A DNA stretch of 64,000 nt from Steromphala cineraria (lineage: Eukaryota > Mollusca > Gastropoda > Trochida > Trochidae): assembly GCA_916613615.1 (NCBI GenBank), contig OU744724.1, positions 28,568,171 to 28,632,170 on the forward strand, read 5' to 3'. The notes under the pieces are model-generated. The model was not told the DNA's origin. It was given only the letters and a program-made list of their open reading frames with translations, and did no database searches. The position numbers were made by a program, and so were the translations under genes. The stretch's first letter is position 1. The number at the start of each line of letters is the position of its first letter. Shown here in pieces: positions 36,041 through 48,500 of this stretch.

Positions 36041-36712
36041 TTTTTAGATGACCTTCTCAATTATCTTGACATTAGTGAAGGGTTTATCGTGTTGAGTAAG
36101 GATTAGATATTATATTTATTAATTTACTTGACGGCAATGTCGGCAGTTTTATTTCCAATTCATTGACCTCATTGCATAAATCTAAAGACTATTTAGGATT
36201 TCTGTTCTTGGTAGCCGTTTTACCACAACATTTCTTCCTGTAAAATGCTCTTTTAAAAACGTCTACAACCATAAGTAATGTGTAAGATAAGGTTTCACAT
36301 ACTAATGTATTTAGTAGATGTTTCCAGAAAACAGTTTGATGATCTGTCATATGTTAGTTGTGCAATCAGCGACGCTGTGCTAAAATCATCATTTTGGCTA
36401 CTGGATCATGTCAAAAGCATTGTGAAACTTTGGGACAGCAGTGAGAAGGACACACTGCAAAATCAAGTTATCTAAACCATTTTTAGATGACCTTCTCAAT
36501 TATCTTGACATTAGTGAAGGGTTTATCGTGTTGAGTAAGGATTAGGTATTATCTATATTAATTTACTTGTCGACATTGTCGGCAGTTTTATTTCCAATTC
36601 ATTGACCTCTTTGCATAAATCTAAAGACTATTTAGGATTTCTGTTCAATTGATAATAACAAGATAATTGAGAAGGTCATCTAAATCCGTTTAGATAACTT
36701 GATGATTTTGCT
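36041..36712. repeat. composite repeat: two 167-bp direct copies and inverted arms
   Basis: 36041-36207 and 36480-36646 are direct copies of equal length with few differences (both start TTTTTAGATGACCTTCTCAA). Arms 36459-36510 and 36658-36712 are inverted copies (AAGTTATCTAAA, AGATGACCTTCTCAATTATC). Between the direct copies, ATCAGCGACGCTGTGCTAAA matches the inside of MITE 32904-33253. Confidence 0.75.
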
Positions 36713-37051
36713 GCGCGTTCGGTTTCAATTTAATTTTGCTCGTTATCAATCCAGTATATCATGTCTCTGATTTTCAAACAAACTAGGTTTATCTTCTAAT
36801 TGTATTGTGCTCTTCGTCGACAGTGCAGGCACACCAACCCAACTGCTCAAGAAGGTAGCTGAACACGGAAAATAGGCCGTGAAGCTGTCACGAAGTACAA
36901 TTCTATTTGGTTAATCCATGTAGTCTAATGATGATGATGTTGGATTTGGAGTAAGCTACACCTCACCACATCACCAAAGGCCCTGTAGCCAAGAACCCAG
37001 TTGTTTCCAATTACAAGACAATCTATCTTGATCAATAAAATGATTTTTTTA

Positions 37052-37264
37052 AAAGGGACAATCCTATCGGGATATTTTTTGTGGAAACGAAATTCAAGAG
37101 GAGTCAGTGATTCATTATATTCATTGTCAAATTGTTGAATAAGAACAACTAAATGTTACCCTCACTAACATATGTAAGTGTGATATAAACATACATTAAG
37201 TATAAACAGGGAGGTACTCTAAAATGTTGTTTCCACAAAAAATACCCCGATAGGACTGTCCCTT
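37052..37264. mobile_element. MITE family 2, complete copy
   Basis: The 213-bp element has inverted ends of about 38 bp: AAAGGGACAATCCTATCGGG then TATTTTTTGTGGAAAC at the left, and the mirror GTTTCCACAAAAAATACCCC, GATAGGACTGTCCCTTT at the right. It does not code. Partial relatives are at 1532, 17634 and 19135. Confidence 0.82.
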
Positions 37265-38950
37265 TGAACCCATAAACCAAGTTGGGTCATCAACGCGAAA
37301 TAATTTTACTATCTCCAAAGATTTCTGTTTGGTACCCAATATTTAGTGCAAAAGTATAACTGGCACGACATATTTTATTTACATTTAGGAATGAATATAC
37401 AAGATGAAGACCGAATCGTATTTTTGTACTTTGATATCAGCACCCTTGATATTTTGCAACGTTTGGTTCCATCAAAGTCATACAATAATTCAAGAATACA
37501 ATGCATTTTCACAACATTACTCATTGCACGCAATATGCAATTTGGTGTTGAATCAACGTTGAACGAAATTTGCCGAAAGTTTTACATTGGCTCAATGTCG
37601 AATACCGCTGCTGAACAAAATTAGATTTCACTTTTTATAAGTTCTAATGTAAATTCATTATTTTGTTGGATTTAAAAAAAAATTCAGCTAGCCTTGACAA
37701 ACTACTATACAGACAAAACGTGTGGGTCGATATGTTAGGTTCATTCATAAACAACATATATAAGGTACATGTGTTTCATAGACCGGAGATAATTTCCGAT
37801 TTTCTTATTTCCGCCAAGAAATATTAATTGAATAAATTGTGCAATATTTTAATAAATTTTAACGTGAGGCACATTTCATGATTTGTTTAGATATTAAATA
37901 ATTTTTGAAATTAAAGTTTTATGAACAAAATTAATTGAACCACTCGTGTCGATTTAAAGTTGTTCTTTATGAACAACGTAAAAAAATGTCAATGTTAGGA
38001 AACTAACGTTTTTCCGACGTCGACTAAGATTAGAACGTCGGAACCTAAAATCAATCGCTTTTCAACGTCGAAATGACGTGGGCATACTTGGTTGGCCTGG
38101 TGTTTGCATTCTAATTATTGCAAGAACAAATTTTGGGTCAATGCAAAACAATCAACGGAATCTTTGTTTCTTAAGTAGAATAAGATTTTTTTATGCTCTG
38201 AAGTTTTTAAAATATAAAGATTTTCGCACCATGACATACGAACAACACGGTTACATTTTTAAACCACGTTATTGGCATCAAACTAAATTCTGTGAACTGA
38301 AAAAATCTATCAGATCAAGAATCTCAATCATATTGTTTATATTTAGCCACAATGCATACGATCGAAGAGACCGTGGCGTACATTCATGGAATAACGAGTC
38401 AATTTGCCCATTCAATGGTCACGTGACGAATTGTCTAGTAACCTCAAATCATTGTTTACGAACTAAATACATGGAGGTACCATAGCTATGTCCTACCCCA
38501 TTTTACGAAGTTTTGCCTTCTCTGAAATCCTCCAGGTAAAAAAAAACGTTTAAACAATATTTTCTACACTTTATTGAAGTAAAGTTGAACTTTAGTCAAG
38601 GAATATTAAACATGGACAACGGCCCATATCATTTTACCAATCTTGTACAAATAGTAATCAATTTCATTTAGTATTAAAATTAAAATGGTTTCACTTAAAA
38701 TGTAACATAGAACATATATTGCTAAGTTTAAATGATAGATTAAAATGTATGTCAAAAACGTTTTCCCCAACTATTACGTTGCAAATGGGACAGCAGATGT
38801 CATTTATCATTATTACGAAAAAAAATCGAATTGAAAGAAAAGGCTAAAATGACGATGTCCAAAATGTACAAAATTCATTAAATCTCTAAACTATTTAAAA
38901 TAGTAAAATTTGGTATATTCATCTACCTTCGACCTTTGGTCGGTGATTTA
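37265..38950. other. intergenic AT-rich DNA
   Basis: Open frames of 92 and 135 codons (37346-37624, 38078-38485) show no domain, no good splice context and AT-driven composition. A cluster of AACGT(T/C)G words near 37990-38070 may be remnant repeat. No gene is supported. Confidence 0.4.
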
Positions 38951-38958
38951 ATAACATT

Positions 38959-38972
38959 TTTATTTCTTTATT
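38959..38972 (-). promoter_or_regulatory. two polyadenylation signals, membrane protein B
   Basis: Two AATAAA hexamers on the minus strand (38964-38959 and 38972-38967), about 155 nt after the stop at 39125. Confidence 0.4.
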
Positions 38973-39124
38973 TGGTCATACTGCGTCTATAATTATATAA
39001 AAGATTATTCAGATTGAGACTCAAACATTGATATTTTTTTTAAATCATAGGAAATTTTGAATTGAAGAATTAGAAATTTCATCACAAATTTCGGTTCATC
39101 GCTAAGACAGCAGCCTTTAAGCGT

Positions 39125-40329
39125 CTACATCCAGGAGTTGATTCCAGCCGAGCTTGGCTGACTGAGGAATGAGGGACGCTGCATGGGGGCTCCCCGGGGA
39201 GTTGAGCTCCAAGATGGCCCGTCATCTCCACCCACGGACGGGACGGAAGAGCGTCGGGAGAAGTCGTACTCCGACTGGAAGTCGTCATCGTCGTTGTCGA
39301 ACACCGTAAGCGTAGACTGGCGACGCTTGTAATTGTCGTACCCGCCGGAACTAAGCGACTCGGGCATAGATCCCTTCCGGGGAAGAAGGCCTTCCCGTGG
39401 GTTGCTCACGTTCAGACTTCCGGATGACTTGGAAGAGAAGAGTTTCTTGGCGAGAAGTCCAGCTCCGCCTACCACGACCGGAGCGGCTGCGCCTGCGCTA
39501 GCTGCGACTGCTTCATGCCATACTGGTGGACTTCCGTCGGCTACGTTGGTACAGTTGCAGGTGCGTGCACACTGAAATAACAACGGCACGTCATTTGATC
39601 TGTGTCTTTCTGGCTGGTAATATTCGACCTCAAGAACTTCTACAAATCAAAGGCCAAATTTAAGGTATTGTGTTTATTTCATGAAGTTTAAGGCAATTTG
39701 GCCCATAGAACATAGGTTATTAACAATTATAATCATAATGCACAAACGTAAGCGTAAATTTAAGGTAAGCGCAACTTTGTCAACGCAGAGGGAAACTGGT
39801 TACTTTGATATCGGTGCACAAACGCTCAACTTGGTCTTTGGTCGAATTATAGAGAAAGTTAGCGTTGCGCGGAAATAACACGTTTCCCTATGCGCGAACC
39901 AAGTGCTCACTCAAATTGTTATACTGGTATTTGCTATACCTGCCTGTGCTCAAATATAGTTTGAGTGGGCCTTACATTATCAATGAGTTAGTAAACAATC
40001 TACATCATTCTGACAACGAATCAGAAAATGATATATTCAGATCTGTCAACGTTAACTTCAAAACTCATAATTAACATGAAGTACATTTCAGAAAATATCA
40101 ATGAGACCATTCATAAGCCTACTGCAAATAATTCTAAAACATATATATGTAAGCGTCTTACAAAGCTCCGATTTTACATTCTCGGCCATTACTAAAACCG
40201 ATTAAAGAAATTTAAATAAAAACAAAATCTACTCACAAATTCTTCAGCAGCAACAGTCAAGCACAGATCAAGGATGAACCAACATAGACACAACACCTGA
40301 AGCGTTGCGCTGTACAGACAGGTAGCCAT
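39125..40329 (-). CDS. small Cys-motif membrane protein B (179 aa), paralogue of A
   Basis: Exon 1 is 40237-40329 (31 codons, ends GAATTT|GTGAGT). Exon 2 is 39125-39571 (after TTATTTCAG, 148 codons plus stop), joined in phase 0. Exon 1 looks like a signal peptide (LQVLCLCWFILDLCLTVAA). Exon 2 opens with CARTCNC, comparable to CPSSTQCTC in protein A, then an Ala/Gly-rich apolar segment (SAGAAAPVVVGGAGLLAKKLF minus one residue at each end), then a polar tail with an acidic run (DNDDDDFQSEYDF) and several RRxS-type sites. The intron is 0.67 kb. The shared order VAA-(2-3 residues)-Cys motif, the same phase and near-equal length with protein A argue for common origin. Function unknown. Confidence 0.68.
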
Positions 40330-40406
40330 TGTTCTCGGGTCTTTGATATCTACCTGGTCTCCTCAATCTGCCATTTTACCTGATCGATACCCTTCTGATC
40401 AGAGTA

Positions 40407-40424
40407 GGGGGAGGGGGGGGGGGG
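40407..40424 (+). repeat. G-tract just upstream of membrane protein B
   Basis: GGGGGA followed by twelve G, 80 bp before the start codon of protein B on the other strand. It may be a quadruplex or slippage site; in the transcribed orientation it is a C-tract. Confidence 0.7.
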
Positions 40425-41960
40425 ATATTGATAGAAAGTTTGACAAGGAACTTTAAGATACAGTGAAAGCAGGCGGCTGGTGGGGTATTCAGATAGCTCT
40501 GTCGTCAGTCAGCGATCTTTATGAACAGAGAGAGTACATCGGGTATTGCGAGTGATATGATCACCAAATATACAACGTTGTTTTGCTACCGTGCTATTTG
40601 GTATCGATAACGTGTTTATTGACTGTCAAATCTCTGTCTTACATTTATTCTATTTTCAATTTCGATAACGTATATTACCTACATATATAAGCCTTCTGTC
40701 AAATTATAGGCGGAGATCAATGGATTGATAACTAGAAATCGATTTTCGTTTATGATATCGACAAAATTTGACTATAAGGCTTGTTTACATTGACAAATGG
40801 TTCTTCTTTGATCTGTGATGATTTGAATCGATAATTAGGTATTTGATGATTTAAATGAATTTTATTTGTTCTTTCATCTTCTGTTATCAAACTTTAGTAA
40901 ATACATGGCATCTTTAAACACTAATGGTTTTTTTCATGTTTGGTAATATTGAGAGGAAACAATATAATCGAAAACATAAATCTGTAGTTAACCATTGAAG
41001 TAAAGTAAATTTTGATTTCTTAAGGAGAATACAATCAACGTACAATCAAAGTTAATTATAATAAATGTGTTTATCTATTTCCTCACCGAAATGGTACGCT
41101 ACATAAGAGACAATGTTAGACTGTTAAACATAAATTTCTTTCCATATTTTAAAATGCAACCTTTTCGAAATTATTCACAGCAAACGTAACGATATCAAAC
41201 CATGATCAATGTGAAACACTGAATTATTAAACTACACAATAAGTTATGGATGAAACCTATATTACAATATTGACATATTATTTTCATATGATAATCCATA
41301 TGATGCTTTGGTATTAATTTTATTTATTTTTGGTTTTTAACTTTTTTGTGTGTTTATATAGTCAAGAATCAGTATAGGCTGGTATCTCTGTGAATATGTT
41401 CAAATTTATTTTCTTAGAATTCAACAAACCTAAATGACACATGTTCAAAAGTAAAACACACTCACTGATAGGGATCGCCAAACTTAGCTTCAAATTAAGA
41501 CGTAAATCACTCGTTATTGAATTCCAAACGAGGACATACATTGCGGAGAGGATTAAGGTAAACTAATTGAAGTTTTCATACTTGGCCAACCTGTCATGTA
41601 AATCCTCCTCAAGCATACTTGATAACAGGTACATGGCCTTACATTGTTGATACCTGTAAGTTGTCTATATATCTACCTGTGGCGTCCCCGACTTCAAGGG
41701 GGTTATACCTATCTCGTCAGCAGGTGTCAGGTGAAATAATACCTGGATTATCTATTGCATTGGCCTGTAGATGTTCATAATGTTAATACCTGGATAGTTA
41801 GGTATCTCTGAAACGAGACATGTACTTGCTGACATGTATCGTGTATATTTCTTAGCATTACCTGTAAATTGTATGTTTTTAATATCTCAAGTTTAGATAC
41901 GGTTGTCGTGACACCTTAACAGGCTTTTAATTGACAAATTTTAATTCAAGCTTTGAAGTG
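40425..41960. other. intergenic AT-rich DNA
   Basis: I see no gene or distinct repeat. It should include the promoter of membrane protein B at its left end, but no specific element stands out. Confidence 0.4.
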
Positions 41961-42313
41961 TTTAAAGGGACAGTAGCACGTTTTTAAAAATTGTATATTT
42001 TAAATTTTTCACTGATAATTGTACGTTAATGGTAAATGAACCATTTTGATAGTATCAAAAATCTCACAAACCAATCATCAATAGTCAAAGAACAAATTAT
42101 AAAGATTCACATAAAGTCCATTGGCGGCCATTTTTGTGAGAACACTTTTAATTCATTTGGAGAAAGCAATCGCATGACTGAACGTTACATTATATATTTG
42201 ATTTATTACTGCTTCATTTAGTTTAGATACATTGTCTTTCAGTTGGAATCATTTTTTTTTCATTTTCCCAACATCACCTTACCTCCTCCCTTAAATGTGC
42301 TACTGTCCCCTAA
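41961..42313 (+). mobile_element. MITE family 1, copy f
   Basis: TTTAAAGGGACAGTAGCACG to TGTGCTACTGTCCCCTAAA, with the interior in the orientation of copy c. Confidence 0.8.
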
Positions 42314-42940
42314 AAATAGGATAATTAAAACACTTTAAAATTTATGAAATATGTTTTTTGATTTGATTTATTTTAGCTTTGCGTGATCTGGACACAAATA
42401 ACAAATACATGTATACTTATACAACTTGATGTATTCATTTTCATTACGCACCTAAAATATGACATTTAATAGTATATATACATGCGAAGATATGCATTTT
42501 GGTCGTCGCTAAGTTGCTTCCGCAAATAATCGTTTTTCGAAATGAAAAGTTCGTTTTTATTTCTTTAATAGGAAGGTTGTTCGAAAAACACATTTTAGAC
42601 CACTACTACCGATACTTTAAATTCAACTTTTGGTATAAAGCTATCGGTACCATAAAAATGTTGTCAACAATTCAAACATGTTCCATTTGATATATATCAT
42701 ATATGATGTCCATTTCATAAATCTGTCACTAAACATTGAGTGTTCTATAATTTTTTTGGTTGCTGCAGCCGATGACATTTTAGCTCCATCAAAATAATAG
42801 TGCATCAATAGTGTAATGATTTCATAAGCCCTAGTTGGGAAAAACCTAGTTCTTTGAACATCTGTAAGAATTACTTTCATTAGTCGAGTAATAAAGAAAT
42901 AAACGCAAAAAAAAACCCACAACATTTTATTTCTATTTCC

Positions 42941-43560
42941 GTGAGTACTTTAACAAATGATGTGAGGGACCTTCCACGATCAGGAAGACCATTTGCTTGC
43001 TTCAAGCACCCATCTGAAACGGGTATGGTTACCTCATCGCCGCTTGAGCAACCAAATTTGAGAAATCGCCTCAAAGCTGCCGGACTTTGGGCCAGAAGGG
43101 TCACCCGTGATGGCTTGGGGAGTCTCTCCTACGACTGTAGACTCGATTTGGTGACTATACAGGGTTCACTCACAGGCGTTCGCTACTTTCAGGGGGTTCT
43201 GGATCCTGTACATATTGATCATTTCGATGACCACAGGCTTGCCAAGAACCTTGATCGTGGACGACAATGCCAGACCCCATCGTTCACTTGCTATAAAAAC
43301 ATCTGGAAAATAATGGTTCAACTTGAATTCCATGGCAAGCAATGTCACCTGATTTGAACCCAATCGAGCATGTTTTGGACATTTTGGGGCGTCGGATACA
43401 AAGAAGGTATCCTCCTGAACAAAACCTGAGGGAACTGGAGGCCGCTCTCCACGATGAGTGGTAGCGGATACCGAGCGTACAATTAAAGAACCCGGTTAGG
43501 GGTATGCCAAGAAGAGTGGCTGCAGTTATTGGCGCACGTGGTGGCACCACACGTTACTGA
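42941..43560 (+). pseudogene. decayed Tc1-type transposase
   Basis: Fragments of a Tc1-family transposase lie in order but in different frames: DLPRSGRP linker, LRNRLKAAGLWARR, DLVTIQGSLTGVRYF, then in another frame SPDLNPIEHVLDILG-like and ELEAALHDEW-like coding. It ends in a GARGGTTRY-type C-terminus with TGA at 43558-43560. The stretch around the second catalytic Asp is scrambled (LDRGRQCQTPSF). No inverted repeats were found at its ends. It is distinct from the intact Tc1 at 20.1 kb. Confidence 0.8.
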
Positions 43561-44569
43561 TGTTTGGTGATTCTTGAAACACTGATTCACTTTATTTAAG
43601 CTGCTTTGATCGGTTGGCACACACCAAGACCTTGTAGTGACAATACTTTAGCATCCATGTGTTTTGGATGAAATTCCATGTCCATTTCCCTCTTTATTTT
43701 CATGCCATTTTAGTGCCCACACAATTACAAAACTTCTCTTGCAAATGACCAAATGATTGTTCTCTCAATAAAAATTGGTTTGGCTTATCTTCTTTTTCTC
43801 AGTCTCATGACATACTTCAACGAAGTACAGCCCTCTGTGGAAAATCAGGGGGTTGTTTAACGTTTTTTTGGTGTGTATGTTACAGTCAAAGTCTACAATC
43901 AACGGTATGAAATAAATAAACGTGTACGTCAACGTCACAATACGCCCGAGACACACCAACAACTGGTCATTGCATTGCAGAAAGAGTTGGGTAGAAATGC
44001 ATAATGGAAACTCCATCAATTTGTCCATTCATTTCCAAAGGGAAGTCAAGCAAGAATTTTTGCAAATGCCATGTATTTTAAAAGACTGACTTCAACACCA
44101 TCTTCTGATTAACAGAATACCGAAACAAATCTAAAACTAGTGTTCTTGTTTTGGCTTATTCTTTTACTTTTGACATGTAACTTTGACATTTAAATTATGT
44201 AACATTTTTGGTTCTTAAGGCGAAGAAAAAGATAATCTGACAAATTACATATGCGTTTCAGTTTTGGGAGAGTATTTTTATTTTTGCTATGTAAGTTTTT
44301 TTAGATTTTGGTTTATCTACATCAGGAAGTAATCTCAAGGGGTATTATTTATTTATTATTTTATTTCGATTCTGTATATTTTGTACTGAAACAACAGTTT
44401 ACCTTGGCCTTTGAGGCCCGAGTTTACAGCAAACGTATGTATTTTATTAAAACGTCAATTAAAAATGAAATATCTTGTCTACAGTTACGAAGTCATACGT
44501 AGCCTTAGAAAACATACTAATGGAGTAAGAAGTCGCTTATTTCAAACGTGTTGATTCTGGGTAATGTCA

Positions 44570-44972
44570 AACATGTAACCGGGCCTCAAAGGCCCCACGA
44601 TACGTCGTGAGGTTAAAACCTATTTTTATCTTCTTCTCCAGAAGCAAAAGACCCAGAAAGCTGAAACCTTGTGAATATACTCTTATACTAGTGAGGATTA
44701 TGATTTATAGCTTTTGTGGCCCTGTGGCCCCTTATAAGGACCTCAGGGGCCACACCCTTTAACATAATTTCATCTTTTTCTCAAGAAGCATCAGGCCTAG
44801 AAAGCTGAAACTTTGTGTGCAAACTCCAAAGTTAGATAAGGATTCCAAATCGTACATTTGGTGACCCTGTGGTCCAAAGTAAGGGTGGGGGAACCACATT
44901 TGCCACATTCTCCAGCAAAATTGATATGGAGCCTGATGAGCTACAGAGCCACTGGCTCTTTTTTTCATAAAA
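44570..44972 (+). mobile_element. AGAGCCA hairpin family, copy 2 (5'-truncated)
   Basis: The repeated blocks (AGAAAGCTGAAAC, GGCCCTGTGG, ACACCCTTTAAC) and the end GATGAGCTACAGAGCCACTGGCTCT match 11055-11650. It ends exactly where the reverse-transcriptase fragment begins. Confidence 0.6.
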
Positions 44973-45540
44973 GGGATGAAAATAAATAAAAGTTTCGGTA
45001 ATATCAAGCTATCAGTACTATGTTTCTGCCTATTGGTGTAAGGGTTCTTTCCTACCATTTATTCAAAGTTAATCTTATTTCTTTTAGTTTTTCTTTGTAA
45101 TTTCTCTTCACCACTTCTGCCAAATTATGAGTAAATATAATGCCAAGGAATGTAAATTTGGTGTTGTTCCAATTAAATGTCCATTTCTTGCATAATATTT
45201 CTTTCGCATTTTTAAGGGATCCTATGTTTATCACTTGCGTTTTGTTGAAAACAGAGTGATGAAAACAGTTGTAATATCGCCAAAGCGTTCTGAAGACAAG
45301 TTTCTATTCCATCTAATATTAATGTAGTTTCATTTGCAAATTGGGATACAAGATATTCTGTATTTCCAATGGTAATTCCATTTATTTTCGGATTATTCTT
45401 AACATGTATATTTCTGCACATAAAAGAAATATGTATGGAGATATGAGGTCTCCTTGTCTGCATCCTCTAGTTAGGCCAAAGTAATCTGTTGCAATGCCGT
45501 TTACTATTATACTAGATTTGATGTCATTAGAATGTATGTA
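44973..45540 (-). pseudogene. non-LTR retrotransposon reverse transcriptase fragment
   Basis: Minus-strand frames give, in order: NDIKSSIIVNG and the core LTRGCRQGD (GCRQGD is the RT signature), LCAEI, then QFANETTLILDG in place of the catalytic QFADDTTLILDG. Next comes NALAILQLFSSL, a KWTFNWNNTKFTFLGI block and LTPIGRN. The active site is mutated and frameshifts separate the pieces, so it is dead. The 5' and 3' ends are missing, and its 3' side abuts the element at 44570-44972. Confidence 0.82.
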
Positions 45541-46587
45541 TCCAATGTTTTAATGATTTTCTTCTCAATCAGATGACACCCCTGATAACATTTCGGACAT
45601 GTGTTCCCCAACAACCCGTTGAGTGGCTCTTTAAGGGATTTATAATGGCGTTGTTTGAAGATATGTTAATTCAAATGGGTTTGTGAGATTCCACCATTCA
45701 AGTTGATCCAATATGTGTCAATTGGAAAAATTTACATCATATGAACAAGTATCTTGACTTGAATTGCTTCAGCAAAATCTCATCCGCTGGCATTCCTGGC
45801 TAAACTCTTCCAAATTTCACAAACTATTGGCAATTTAAAGAGAAAGACAGTATTCAAAGTTTTATTCTGAATAAGATGGCACTGAGACAGACAAAGAAAG
45901 CTGATATTTTGGAATGGGGGAAATTGGGAGAAATTTGGGAGGGCCAGGGGATGAAAACATAACTGGTTGCGTTGCAAGATATTTTGCACATATGCAATAA
46001 CCTTAGCAACAAAAACACCATAAACTCAACTCAGTACATGAGCATCAGAAAGACAACATGGCAGTTGGCATGAACACGCCTACAAAAACAACAACAATTT
46101 CCTCATTTTCAAAAGAACATATACATCTATTTTACCTGACTAAAACATTTATGATACATCATCATAGCTTGCAGTTCAAATATACAAACATCAAAGTTCA
46201 CATTGGGAATATAAATAACATTGAATAAATGTACATCTCTTTCAAGGCAAATATTATACAAACAAAATATACAAAAAGTGAAAATATAGGACAATCTTAT
46301 GCATATTTGGGCATTTTTAAGAAAAAAATATTTGTAAATATCACAAGAAGGGTTACACTTAAGAAGTATTTATATATGTAGAGGACTAAAACAATAAAAT
46401 TGTATTATTTTGACTAAAATAACTCCTGACTTATCAAATGTATAAAGAAAAATTAATATAAGTCTAAAAACGACTAATGTCAAATCATACCCTCTTTGCC
46501 ATAATCATTGCTGTTAGTATAGATCTTGAGACCAACTGACTAGCACTTGTCACATTATTAATCATGTGATCGATCATATAGAAATAG

Positions 46588-46990
46588 TTTCTACTTTGAC
46601 CACATGAGTATGCCACATCATAGTTATAGAGAAAATCACATGACATATTGTTTCCACTTTGACCACATGACGGTATGCCACATCATGGTTATAGAGAAAA
46701 TCACATGACATTGTTTCTACTTTGACCACATGTCGGTATGCCACATCATTGTTATAGAGAAAATCACATGACATATTGTTTCTACTTTGACCACATGACG
46801 GTATGCCACATTATGGTTATAGAGAATATCACATGACATATTGTTTCTACTTTGACCACATGACGGTATGCCACATTATGGTTATAGAGAATATCACATG
46901 ACATATTGTTTCTATTTTGACCACATGTCGGTATGCCACATCATAGTTTCCACATGACGGTATGCCACATCATAGTTATAAAGACAATCA
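46588..46990 (+). repeat. 64-bp minisatellite, about six units
   Basis: CTACTTTGACCACATG recurs at 46591, 46654, 46718, 46782, 46848 and 46912 with TATGCCACATCAT and ATAGAGAAAATCACATGACA between. There are no spacers, so it is not a CRISPR array. Confidence 0.92.
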
Positions 46991-48075
46991 CAATACATTT
47001 CACATTGTTGATCTCATTTAATTTTGTTAGAAGTAAAAGATAGAAATCCTCAGTCATTTTTCTATGCTTTGCAAGAACTAGAACCTGTTAGAATATGCAC
47101 ATTACACTTTTAGTCCTTGTGACAGAATTTTTTATTTTTTATTTTGCGACTGAATCATGGCATGGTCCATGCTTATAACATGCAAGTTTGCCATGCATGA
47201 AGGCTATAATTTTTCAAATACAGTGTGGGCCAAATTTTACTGTTAGGTGAAACCAGAGAAAAGCTCTTATAATAACAGAAGTAAGATCAGGATTTATGCC
47301 TTGTGCTTCCTTTGTGAGGACAAAATAGTTAAATGACTGCGATAGGAGGAACTTACCTCATCATACAATGTGATTTGCCTGTGATCATCTTTATATTTCT
47401 TATCAGTGGATGAAACTAAATATCAGATCTGATAAAAAACAAACAAACAAATAATCAACAAATCACATCATTGCTTGCAAGAACATTTCTCAACTCAGTC
47501 CACTAGAAGAGATTCTACTATCTATAATGTTTACATTATTAAATGTCTGTAGCTAGTCAGACATTTTGACACTGGGAAAGTTTATTAAAACTATTACAAA
47601 GATATATATATATATGCAATTTCACTTGGTTCATAAACAAGCAAGTTTGTTTTTAAAAATTGAAAAAAATGTACAGTTTGGGACTCCTTTAATGTACAAA
47701 ACAAACAAATACTTAAAGCTGAGAAAGACAACAATTAAATGATTTTGAATGGAACACTGGTATGAAAACATTCTTTATTATACAACATGAATATATTTGG
47801 ACCAACAATTCCAGAGAAGGTAACTTTCAATAAGCGTAATATTTCTTTTGAACTCTGATCAAAAACGATGTATCTACATTGATCTTAAATACTTTTCACA
47901 TGCAAAAGAGATATTACATAATATGACTTATAATTTATTTCAGAAATATTTCTCCAATTGAATTATTAATCACACAAAAATCCAAGTCATTTAAATAGCT
48001 ATGCCATATATTTGCAAAATGAAATAATACTTGGAATGTCTTTCCTAGAATAACAAGGAGGAATGAACAGATACT

Positions 48076-48500
48076 TTGGGTATGGCTGATGGCTATATTT
48101 TCACAATCACTTTTAATCAGTTCTCTATTTCAAGGTGATAATATAACCAGAACAATTTTGCCTTTGGGAAATTCTATAACATCATTTGAATCAATTTTCA
48201 TGATACTAAACCCTGACGAAACTTGGCTGATGGGTATTTCCACAATAACTTTTTATCAGTTCTATATTTAAGTAGATAACATAACTAGAACAATTTTGCC
48301 TTTGAGAAATTCTATAACACCATTTGAATCAATTTTCATGATACTAAACCCTGACGAAACTTTGGGTATGGCTGATGGCTATTTTCACAATAACTTTTAA
48401 TCAGTTCTCTATTTCAAGTTGATAATATAACTAGAACAATTTTGCCTTTGGGAAATTCTATAACAACATTTGAATCAATTTTCATGATAATAAACCCTGA
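48076..48500 (+). repeat. about 143-bp tandem repeat, three units
   Basis: GGGTATGGCTGATGGCTAT, AGAACAATTTTGCCTTTG and AATCAATTTTCATGATA recur in the same order three times. Confidence 0.88.

Noticed and set aside
38078..38485. 135-codon plus-strand frame
   Set aside because: Non-ATG start, no domain, AT-driven composition and no convincing splice sites; kept only as intergenic sequence.
39333..39575. 80-codon plus-strand frame
   Set aside because: Antisense shadow of exon 2 of membrane protein B.
46574..46774. CRISPR-like regular repeats
   Set aside because: Units are head-to-tail without unique spacers, in an animal genome; it is a 64-bp minisatellite.
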